From contig NZ_DAOUQB010000016.1 in the NCBI RefSeq assembly GCF_030625865.1, positions 1 through 62,359 on the forward strand: a DNA stretch of 62,359 nt, read 5' to 3'. The notes under the pieces were generated by a model. It was not told the origin of the DNA. It ran no database searches and saw nothing but the letters and a program-made list of their open reading frames with translations. Below, in pieces: positions 43,886 through 51,661 of the stretch (its first letter is position 1; every line of letters starts with the position of its first letter). A program made the translations under genes and the position numbers. This DNA comes from Anaerotignum sp. GTDB taxonomy: Bacteria; Bacillota; Clostridia; Lachnospirales; Anaerotignaceae.

Positions 43886-45639
43886 AAATAATCTCCTCCC
43901 AGCCTGTATTCGACTAAATAATCCATTGTTTCCTGTAAACAAAGGGTGCCATAGCCAAAGGATGCATTTGGATAAATAATATCTTTTCTTCTTTCCGCTC
44001 CTAATCTTAAAAATGCTTTTAGTCGTTCTCCATAAAGAAATGGATCATTTTTTTGGATGATACCCCATTGCATGATTAAAGCAGCGGCACCTGTAACAAA
44101 AGGTGCAGCAACGCTGGTTCCCGTAAATGTGTCATAACCTCCGCCGCTTTTTGTTGTTAGAATATCTACTGCCGGGGCAGCAATATCAGGAATAATTGTT
44201 TGTACGTCCAAATTTCCTCTGCCAGAAAAAATGGCAATGTTGCCTACTCTATCATTATAACCTGCAACGCGTATTACCTTTGCAGCGGTACAAGGAATGG
44301 TAATGGTATTATAAATTGTTGGATCCGAAAAAAATGTAGTGTCACCAACTTCCTCCAGCGTTGGAAGCCATATATCAAAGTTTCCGTCGACGATTATTTG
44401 TGAGCGAATTTTTAATTTGAATATTCCCTCGGAAAAAGTCCCTTTATTGGCATTTGCAACCAAAAAAATCTCTTGTGAAACCGAGTAGTGGGAGGGCTGA
44501 CCATAAAAAATGTTTACAGTAAATCCGGGTCTTCTAATTATCTTTGTTTGGCTTTCGATACCAATCACACCTGTGGAATTTCCGTCAGGGAATATCAATT
44601 CTACTGTAAAATTGTCCACAAAATTTTTCCAAAGAGATAGATAAGAAGTTTCCAACCCTGATCCAACAAAAAAATCGATTTCCACTACTTCGTTTGATTC
44701 AACTTTACCATGATAATGATGTCCGGCAGAACCTTCATTTCCTGTTGGAATAACAATTGAGGTTTTCCAGTTAGTGGAAATTTCTGAAATAAAAGTTTCA
44801 AATAAGGAATCTCCTTTATGGGAACCGTTATTCATACCGAAGCTCATGTTAATAGATACGGGCTTATTAAAACGTCTTGCTTTATCTATCACATATTTTA
44901 AGGCGCGCATTAATTCTGTTGACCTGGCAAAAGATTCATATCCCTTGTAGCCTACCTTAACAGCGATAATGTCTGCATCCGGTGCGATTCCCCGATTTAT
45001 GCCACCACTTGCTCTTCCGTTTCCTGCTGCAATACCGGCTACTGCCGTCCCATGACCGCTGGTATCAATGCTTTGAACAATGAGATAGGGATCGGAATTT
45101 AAAATGGCGTTATTAATTTCTTGATTATTATATTCTGCTCCACTATAAAATCCCACAGGAGGTGTCCCTGTTTGTGTTTGATCCCAAATAAAAAGAATTC
45201 GACTGGTGCCATCCTCATTTTGAAAATCCGGATGCAAATAATCTATTCCAGAATCGATGATTGCAACAATAACCCCTTTTCCTGTAAGATTAAATTCATT
45301 GTCTCGCTGCACAGAGCTTACACAAGTACTTATAAGGTTATTGGGACCATTAAAATATACTTTTTTAGGCAGTTCTATATGTTCAACCTCCGGGTAGGAA
45401 TTTAAAGTACCAATTTTTGTTTTATCGATGGTAATAATTGCGTAATTCAAATATATAATTTCGGCTTCTGCACCCAATTCCTCCGCAACTTTTACAATGT
45501 CTCCGTTAAATTTAACAATTACCTCTATTTCATTTGAGGGTGTGGTTAAAACCTCTGCAAACTCGTATTGATTTGTAATTTCCGCAGCAAATAATTCGTT
45601 TTGTTTTGAATATGCAGAAAAGTTTATTTTTTTAGGCAT
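43870..45639 (-). CDS. Csp-type germination serine protease (upstream copy)
   Basis: This 589-residue protease has the Csp layout: an N-terminal prodomain of about 95 residues (EVIVKFNGDIVKVAEELGAE), the S8 catalytic domain with an inserted jelly-roll-like domain (about 325-450), and a complete triad: AIIDSGIDYLHPD, TSGHGTAVAGIAAG and GTSVAAPFVTGAAALI, with PTGNEGSAGHH at the oxyanion site. The likely substrate is pro-SleC, as for CspB of Clostridium perfringens. It follows a small gene by 14 bases and leads into the second protease with overlapping ends. No signal peptide is expected, as Csp proteins are packaged in the spore. Confidence 0.92.
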   Translation of the reverse strand: MPKKINFSAYSKQNELFAAEITNQYEFAEVLTTPSNEIEVIVKFNGDIVKVAEELGAEAEIIYLNYAIITIDKTKIGTLNSYPEVEHIELPKKVYFNGPNNLISTCVSSVQRDNEFNLTGKGVIVAIIDSGIDYLHPDFQNEDGTSRILFIWDQTQTGTPPVGFYSGAEYNNQEINNAILNSDPYLIVQSIDTSGHGTAVAGIAAGNGRASGGINRGIAPDADIIAVKVGYKGYESFARSTELMRALKYVIDKARRFNKPVSINMSFGMNNGSHKGDSLFETFISEISTNWKTSIVIPTGNEGSAGHHYHGKVESNEVVEIDFFVGSGLETSYLSLWKNFVDNFTVELIFPDGNSTGVIGIESQTKIIRRPGFTVNIFYGQPSHYSVSQEIFLVANANKGTFSEGIFKLKIRSQIIVDGNFDIWLPTLEEVGDTTFFSDPTIYNTITIPCTAAKVIRVAGYNDRVGNIAIFSGRGNLDVQTIIPDIAAPAVDILTTKSGGGYDTFTGTSVAAPFVTGAAALIMQWGIIQKNDPFLYGERLKAFLRLGAERRKDIIYPNASFGYGTLCLQETMDYLVEYRLGGDYFWLQL

Positions 45640-45653
45640 CTTGCACCCCCCGT

Positions 45654-45920
45654 TTAACCAAAAGTGTTAATATTTGAAAGCTGAATGACTGTGTGAACCC
45701 AGGTATGGTGTTGTTTTGAAAAGCCAATTAATTGATTTTCAGTGCACTCCTTAACGAAAAACCAGTATGCTTCGTTATTTTTTAATACCAAATATATGAT
45801 TGTATTTATCTGATTTTTTAATAAAGGAATTTCCTTTTCGGTTAAGATATGGTTGTGTTTGGGTATATATTTTAATACCGCCTTTTGTGCTTCACTAAGT
45901 CGACAAGAATTATAATGCAT
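45654..45920 (-). CDS. small protein heading the csp-sleC unit
   Basis: The 88-residue protein has no recognised domain. Features are LSEAQKAVLKYIPKHNHIL near the N-terminus, a hydrophobic INTIIYLVLKNNEAYWFFV and a His-rich SKQHHTWVHTVIQ. The frame is open from 45947, but AAAGGAGTGACG places the start at ATG 45920. A possible sigma-G-like -10 box, CATAATA (minus strand, 45954-45960), lies 34 bases upstream; no good -35 partner was found. Because it begins the germination operon it may be a spore component, which is inference only. Confidence 0.65.
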   Translation of the reverse strand: MHYNSCRLSEAQKAVLKYIPKHNHILTEKEIPLLKNQINTIIYLVLKNNEAYWFFVKECTENQLIGFSKQHHTWVHTVIQLSNINTFG

Positions 45921-46154
45921 TATCGTCACTCCTTTTGTTGTATTCATACATTATATTATGAAAAACTTGTTAACATACCTGTATGTAAGGTGAACAAACT
46001 CCATTTGGGTTCATAACTTTCCCTTCAGATTTACTCAAAAACAAAACAATAGTGTTTTTATGCAATATATGGTAAACTAAAATGCAAGCTACATTTACTT
46101 ATGTAAAACAAAATTTAATATATATATCTTGTTAAAATCAAAGGAGGACATTCT

Positions 46155-49064
46155 ATGGAGTTAAAACTCAACGCTGTTTTACATGGCTTTCAGTTAAAGG
46201 AAAAAGAAACTATATCGGATATTCACGGAGACGCTTATTTATTTGAACATATAAAAAGCGGGGCCAGACTTTTTTATATAAAATCTAACGATAATAACAA
46301 AGTTTTTTCCATATCATTTAAAACACCACCAGAGGATGATTGTGGAACACCACATATTTTAGAGCATTCTGTATTATGCGGTTCAAGAAAATATGCATCC
46401 AAAGATCCCTTCAATGAATTGGCAAAGGGCTCTTTAAATACTTTTTTGAATGCGTTAACCTATGCAGATAAAACGATGTATCCTATTGCAAGCTGTAACG
46501 AAGAGGATTTTCACAATTTAATGGATGTTTATTTGGATGCTGTATTTTATCCAAACATATACGCAAAAAAAGAAATTTTTATGCAAGAAGGCTGGCGTTA
46601 TCTTGTAAACCAAGAAACGGAAGCTCTTGATATTACAGGGGTTGTTTATAATGAAATGAAAGGGGCGCTTTCTGACCCAGAAAGTTTGCTGCAAGGAGCT
46701 ATTTCCAAAAGTTTGTTCGGAAAAACAACCTATGGATTTGAGTCGGGGGGAGACCCTGTTGCAATCCCGGATCTAACATACGAAAAATTCCTTTCTTTTC
46801 ATAAAAAATACTATCATCCTTCCAATTCATATATTTATTTGTATGGTGATATGGATTTAGAACGGTGTTTGGTGCATATTGGGGATGAATACTTAAATGG
46901 TTTTGAACGTTCTTTTGATTTACCGGAAATCATCGAGACGAAAGGTATGATTTTCGACAAAAAAAGCCATGAGACATTTCCATCGGATAGCCAAGAGGAA
47001 ACGGGCTATTTGGCGTATTCTGTAAATGTGGGGCTGTGTACCGATGAAGAACTTACCATGGCCGTACAGATTCTTTCCTATGTTTTGTTGGAAACAAATG
47101 CATCTGCGTTAAAAATCGCTCTTACGGATAGAAATATTTGTGATGAAGCAGAGGGGTGGTTTGATTCCTCAACTTTTGAAATGGTTTTTAGTATTGTTGC
47201 AAAAAATGCGGATATTTCCAAAGCAGAGGAATTTGAAGAGATCATCAATCAAACATTAGAAAACATACTACGGGAAGGCCTGGACGAGGAACTTCTTGCA
47301 AGCAGCATAAGAAGGCTTGCTTTCCTATTAAAAGAAGAGGATTATGGTTCAACACCAAAGGGGCTCATTTATGGAATGAAATCAATGAAAAGCTGGCTTC
47401 ATGGAAAAAGTCCTGTTCAATGTTTACGACATTTTGAAATATTAGAAAAGATTAAAAGCCCTAATTTTGATTGGAAGAAAATTATTAGGAACCATATTCT
47501 ACTGAATCCCCAAAAGAATATCCTTGTTTTTTCTCCAGATAAGAATAAGACAAAAGTGATACAAGAAGCCTTTCAAATTAAAATGAAAGAAAAGAAGGCG
47601 ATATTTGCCGAAAAGGATTTGCAACAAATTTACGATGATAAAAAAAAACTAGAGATTTTTCAGCATACAGAAGACTCACCGGAAGTTTTGGCACAGATTC
47701 CTATCCTTCAATTATCACAAATAAATACTAACCCACCTGTATCTGATTACACCAAAAGTAGGGTAGGAGAGGGTAGCCAAATATTTGTTCCTATGGAAAG
47801 CAACGGGATTGTATACTTAAAACTGCATTTTGATACAGATTGTTTGAGTGAAGAATTACTGCCCTACGCAGGTCTCCTAACGGATATTTTAGGAAAATTA
47901 GATACCCAAAAGTATTCATATCAAGAATTACCTTTGATAACAAATAAGGTTTTTGGAGGATTATCATTCCACAATGATATTTATAGTAAAAATACAGAAG
48001 AGTACCGTGCATTTCTCACACTAAAAAGTAAATTTTTAAAAGAAGATTTCATAGAGGTTGCAGAATTGATCAAAGAAATTTTGTTGAATACAAATTTTGA
48101 TGCATTGGAAAATCTCAAAAAGATTGTTCGTGCTGCAAAAATAAGAGGTGAAAATTATCTTTTAAATTACTCCCATATAGAAGGAATCCATTATTCTGTT
48201 GGTCAGTTATCCATGGGGGGGAAAATCAACGAAATCACTAGTGGAATTGAATATTTCCATTTTCTTACCAATATTGATAAACTTCTTTCTGAAATTCCGG
48301 AAAAAGTAATAGAAAAATTAAAGGAAACAGCAGAGATTTTGTTCACCAAAAAGAACTTTAATATTTCTATAGGCTGTGAAGAAAGTGTAATGAAAAGTGC
48401 AGTTTTTGTCAGAGACAATATTGTTGAAAGTCTAGATTTAGGCTCAGAAACTAGACCCAGAAACTATAATTTTGTCAGAAAAACATCCTCTATCGCGTTC
48501 ACAGCCAATGGGGAAGTACTTTATAATGTATTTGCCGCTGATTTTAAAAAATATGGATATGCTTATAGCGGAAAGATGCAGGTATTAAAAACTATATTGA
48601 ATTTGGAGTATCTGTGGAATGAGGTCCGTGTGAAAGGCGGTGCTTATGGCAGTGGATGCAATTTTCAAAAAAACGGACTTTGCTATTTTTACTCATACCG
48701 AGATCCAAACATGATTAATACCTATAAAATTTATACAGAATTATGGGGAAAACTAAGAAATTTTAATGTTTCTGATAGAGAGATGACAAAATATATTTTG
48801 GGTACCATAAATCGAATAGATCAGCCAAAAACAAATATGGATAAACTTAATGATGCAATTAATAAAGAATATCGTGGGTTTGAACAAAATTTTGAAATAA
48901 TTGAACGAAATCAAATTATTCAAACGAATCAAAATGATATTTTACATTTTGCGGAATTGCTTCAAGACATTGCAAAAATGAAAAATTATTGTACTATTGG
49001 AAATGAAAGTAAAATTGAAAATAATAAAGAATTCTTTGATTCTATTCAAAAACTAATCCCATAA
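46155..49064 (+). CDS. M16C insulinase-family (presequence-protease-like) zinc peptidase
   Basis: The 969-residue cytosolic peptidase has the inverted zinc motif HILEH (in TPHILEHSVLCGSRKY) near residue 68 and the distal zinc ligand in VVYNEMKGALSDPES near residue 170. The C-terminal half carries the catalytic Arg/Tyr-type block (VRVKGGAYGSGCNFQKNG). Members degrade peptides in a closed chamber. AAAGGAGGAC precedes the ATG. It is a single-gene unit ended by a strong terminator, divergent from the csp operon. Confidence 0.95.
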   Translation: MELKLNAVLHGFQLKEKETISDIHGDAYLFEHIKSGARLFYIKSNDNNKVFSISFKTPPEDDCGTPHILEHSVLCGSRKYASKDPFNELAKGSLNTFLNALTYADKTMYPIASCNEEDFHNLMDVYLDAVFYPNIYAKKEIFMQEGWRYLVNQETEALDITGVVYNEMKGALSDPESLLQGAISKSLFGKTTYGFESGGDPVAIPDLTYEKFLSFHKKYYHPSNSYIYLYGDMDLERCLVHIGDEYLNGFERSFDLPEIIETKGMIFDKKSHETFPSDSQEETGYLAYSVNVGLCTDEELTMAVQILSYVLLETNASALKIALTDRNICDEAEGWFDSSTFEMVFSIVAKNADISKAEEFEEIINQTLENILREGLDEELLASSIRRLAFLLKEEDYGSTPKGLIYGMKSMKSWLHGKSPVQCLRHFEILEKIKSPNFDWKKIIRNHILLNPQKNILVFSPDKNKTKVIQEAFQIKMKEKKAIFAEKDLQQIYDDKKKLEIFQHTEDSPEVLAQIPILQLSQINTNPPVSDYTKSRVGEGSQIFVPMESNGIVYLKLHFDTDCLSEELLPYAGLLTDILGKLDTQKYSYQELPLITNKVFGGLSFHNDIYSKNTEEYRAFLTLKSKFLKEDFIEVAELIKEILLNTNFDALENLKKIVRAAKIRGENYLLNYSHIEGIHYSVGQLSMGGKINEITSGIEYFHFLTNIDKLLSEIPEKVIEKLKETAEILFTKKNFNISIGCEESVMKSAVFVRDNIVESLDLGSETRPRNYNFVRKTSSIAFTANGEVLYNVFAADFKKYGYAYSGKMQVLKTILNLEYLWNEVRVKGGAYGSGCNFQKNGLCYFYSYRDPNMINTYKIYTELWGKLRNFNVSDREMTKYILGTINRIDQPKTNMDKLNDAINKEYRGFEQNFEIIERNQIIQTNQNDILHFAELLQDIAKMKNYCTIGNESKIENNKEFFDSIQKLIP

Positions 49065-49072
49065 TTAAATGT

Positions 49073-49107
49073 AGCAAAACCCGTAGAAAATATCTACGGG
49101 TTTTGCT
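49073..49107 (+). terminator. terminator after the M16C peptidase gene
   Basis: AGCAAAACCCGTAGA (49073-49087) pairs perfectly with TCTACGGGTTTTGCT (49093-49107) around the loop AAATA. Confidence 0.93.
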
Positions 49108-49144
49108 ATAGCACAGATTGGTGGTAGCTGAATGGGGGTTGTTT

Positions 49145-49182
49145 ATAATTATTCGCAAAACTATCGTTTTGCGAATAATTAT
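49145..49182. repeat. perfect 17-bp hairpin with TATC tetraloop
   Basis: ATAATTATTCGCAAAAC (49145-49161) pairs perfectly with GTTTTGCGAATAATTAT (49166-49182). No T tract follows. The nearby string TTTTGCTATAGCA occurs twice (about 49101 and 49188). It could be a MITE-like or element-end scar. Confidence 0.6.
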
Positions 49183-49206
49183 TGCTATTTTGCTATAGCA
49201 ACAGCA

Positions 49207-49390
49207 TCAATCCATATTCCACAACACATCAAACAATTTAGCTTTTTCCCATCCAGTCAACCGAATCTCACTAAGTACACATTCAAAAATCCCAATCCTG
49301 TCAGAACCCCTATTTTTCTCAATCAAATCACAAAGCCTATCATACGCCAAATCAAAATTATCAGAAAAATGTATAAATTTACGAAGTTAT
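49207..49390 (-). pseudogene. unidentified gene fragment without a start
   Basis: The minus frame ends at TGA 49207-49209 and reads DNFDLAYDRLCDLIEKNRGS, then GIFECVLSEIRLTGWEKAK and LFDVLWNMD. It looks like real protein sequence, but it begins right after an in-frame stop and no ATG is present. Family unknown. The stretch 49391-49555 shows nothing further. Confidence 0.4.
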
Positions 49391-49555
49391 AATACATTCA
49401 CGAATAGTTTTTAAATTTGTATTATCTATCACCACTTCAAACTATCTAAGTAAAATGATTTTTCCCCTCGACACTTATTTGTATGACTCCTTCAAAATTT
49501 TAGAGTAACGCAGATCTACATAATATTATTATGGTAAACATAGTTCTTTTAAAAC

Positions 49556-49607
49556 AAAAAAATCCTCATCGAAAACTATACTTACAAAAGTTTTGACGAG
49601 GATTTTT
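49556..49607 (-). terminator. terminator after the M23 peptidase gene
   Basis: Plus-strand AATCCTCATCGAAAACT (49561-49577) pairs with AGTTTTGACGAGGATT (from 49589), giving seven T on the minus strand after the stem. Confidence 0.9.
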
Positions 49608-49648
49608 AAATTACACTCTACTAACTATTAAATTCATATCCTACTAAA

Positions 49649-50824
49649 TTAATATCCTACATTTTGAACGCCCAAATAAGATTGGGGATTGACATATTTT
49701 CCATTTACTAAAACTGAGAAATGGCAATGATTTCCTGTAGATAAACCAGTACTGCCGCATTTCGCAATTGTCTGCCCTCTCGTAACCATTTGACCTTTTG
49801 AAACAACGAGCGAAGAATTATGACCATAAAGGGTAGAAAGTCCGCCACCATGATCAATAATGATTGTATAACCGTATCCATTCATCCATCCGGAATATGT
49901 AACTTTACCGGCTTCTGCTGCAACAATCGCTGAACCATATGACGCAGGAATATCGTAGCCGCTATGATTTTCGCTTTTTCCTGTAACAGGATTTATTCTA
50001 TGGACAAATCCACTGCTTAAGCTAGAGGAAGAAGCCGCTCTTGAGGGAACCGGCCAGCCTAATGATCCGTTCCCTGTATAATACGGTGTTGCGCTTCCGG
50101 ACTGCTGTGCAATTAAGTTCAATACCTGTTGATCTGCCTTTGCGTTTGCGGCGATTAATTGTTCCTGCTTCTTTACATCTTTGGCATAAGACGCCATCAC
50201 AGCTTGTTTTTCGGAAATTAAGCTTTGCATACTCTCTACTTTTTCTTTTTGTATCGCAACAACTTCAGCTTGAGCAGCTTGGTTTTCAGCGATTTCATCC
50301 TTTTTTGTTTGAATGGTATCTTGAATTTTTTGCAGTTCGTCCAAAATATCCTTGTCAAACATCATGATATCATTAACATATTGCATTCTTAAAAACAAAT
50401 CGGAAAAGCTTTCTGATTCCAAAAGAATTTCCAAATAACCTGATGAACCCTTTTGTTGAAGAAAGCGCATACGACTGCCTAAAAGCTGAAATTGCTTTTC
50501 TCGTTTGGCAGATGCTTCCTCCAACGCCTTTTCAGCAGCGGTTAAAGCTTCTGTTAACTCATCCAAATCTGATTGAGCATTATCTAGTTCTGCCTGCAAA
50601 CTATTCATGACCTTATCCATAGCATTAATTTCATCTTCAACAGAAGATTGCTTTGAATTTAAATTTTCTATTTCTTTTCTTGCATTTGCAGTTTGTTGAG
50701 CAAGTGTCTTTCTTTTTGCCTCCAATTCCGCAACGGTTGCTGCACCTGTTTTATATGAGGGAAAAACCCCAATGGTCAAAAATCCCGCTAAAACAAGGCA
50801 AGTAGCTTTTTTTAAAATTTTCAT
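49649..50824 (-). CDS. M23 peptidase with coiled coil (EnvC/NlpD-like)
   Basis: The 391-residue exported protein has a signal peptide (KILKKATCLVLAGFLTIGV), a long coiled coil (about 28-240, for example ELEAKRKTLAQQTANARKEI) and a C-terminal LytM/M23 domain. Zinc residues are present: HSGYDIP (His and Asp) and GNHCHFSV (HxH). It either cleaves peptide cross-links in peptidoglycan or, as the coiled coil suggests, works with other hydrolases in cell separation. It stands alone. The plus-strand neighbour is a fragment, not a partner. Confidence 0.93.
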   Translation of the reverse strand: MKILKKATCLVLAGFLTIGVFPSYKTGAATVAELEAKRKTLAQQTANARKEIENLNSKQSSVEDEINAMDKVMNSLQAELDNAQSDLDELTEALTAAEKALEEASAKREKQFQLLGSRMRFLQQKGSSGYLEILLESESFSDLFLRMQYVNDIMMFDKDILDELQKIQDTIQTKKDEIAENQAAQAEVVAIQKEKVESMQSLISEKQAVMASYAKDVKKQEQLIAANAKADQQVLNLIAQQSGSATPYYTGNGSLGWPVPSRAASSSSLSSGFVHRINPVTGKSENHSGYDIPASYGSAIVAAEAGKVTYSGWMNGYGYTIIIDHGGGLSTLYGHNSSLVVSKGQMVTRGQTIAKCGSTGLSTGNHCHFSVLVNGKYVNPQSYLGVQNVGY

Positions 50825-50904
50825 CGTAAAAACCTCATTATTATCACAATTTGTCTCTTTATATTATACAGATTTTGTGACAATTTTCAACTTTAAATAG
50901 CTAA

Positions 50905-51582
50905 TTATGTGTTTTTAATTTTAATCAAATTATACCAATTCATTTTTTTTATTTCCCAGGTAATTTTTGAAGTCTCAGTGCACACTGAAATTGCGTAATT
51001 TTCTATTTGATGAAAGGATTTCAAATAGAAATATCTTTCATCAATAAAAACTGATTCCTTCACCTGGTTCTCATGCAATACGGAAAAGGATTCAAAAGGA
51101 TAAGCAATTCCCTTGCCTATCAACTTAGTTATGCTTTCCTTACACGTCCACAGCTGAAAAAAAATTTGTCTTTTTTCCTTTTCTTCCAAAGTGATGAATT
51201 CTTTTTCCTCTTGAATAGAGAAAATTTTGGTGGTTCGTGGCAATTTGTCCCGTGTTTTTTCAATATCACAACCTACCGGAACCTTGGAAAAAGTGCAAAT
51301 CGCATACCGACCGGAATGGGACAAGCTGAAATAGTATTCCTTATTCGGTAGATAAGGTTTACCGTTAGCAGTAACTTCTATTTCAGTATAAAGCTTTGCT
51401 TGATTGACAGAAAAAAAGGCATACCTTAATAAAAGACCGGCTGCCAAAGAAAGTCTTTTACTTTCTTCCTTAAATAGTCTTTCAACTTTATTGCGCCTTT
51501 GCTCCCCCACAAGTTCCATAGCAGTTTCAAATTTTTCTGAATCTTTCAGTTCATCTGCGTCCATTATCAGTAGTTCCACCAT
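50905..51582 (-). CDS. Sfp-type 4'-phosphopantetheinyl transferase
   Basis: The 225-residue enzyme moves the phosphopantetheine arm of CoA to a serine of carrier proteins. The motifs are in order: GKPYLP, YFSLSHSGRYAIC, VGCDIEKTR (metal Asp/Glu) and LWTCKESITKLIGKG (WxxKES). This is the Sfp/Gsp type, which usually serves peptide or polyketide synthases, though it may also act on fatty-acid carrier protein; no synthase gene lies in the window. It follows leuS by 79 bases, after a terminator. Confidence 0.93.
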   Translation of the reverse strand: MVELLIMDADELKDSEKFETAMELVGEQRRNKVERLFKEESKRLSLAAGLLLRYAFFSVNQAKLYTEIEVTANGKPYLPNKEYYFSLSHSGRYAICTFSKVPVGCDIEKTRDKLPRTTKIFSIQEEKEFITLEEKEKRQIFFQLWTCKESITKLIGKGIAYPFESFSVLHENQVKESVFIDERYFYLKSFHQIENYAISVCTETSKITWEIKKMNWYNLIKIKNT

Positions 51583-51607
51583 TTTGAAACACCTCTTAGC
51601 ATAAAAA

Positions 51608-51643
51608 GCAGAGCTGTTTGAGAACGTGCTCTTACAGCTCTGC
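51608..51643 (-). terminator. terminator after leuS
   Basis: GCAGAGCTGT (51608-51617) and ACAGCTCTGC (51634-51643) pair perfectly; the minus strand then reads TTTTTATG. Confidence 0.9.
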
Positions 51644-51661
51644 CTCCATATTATTAAAGAC

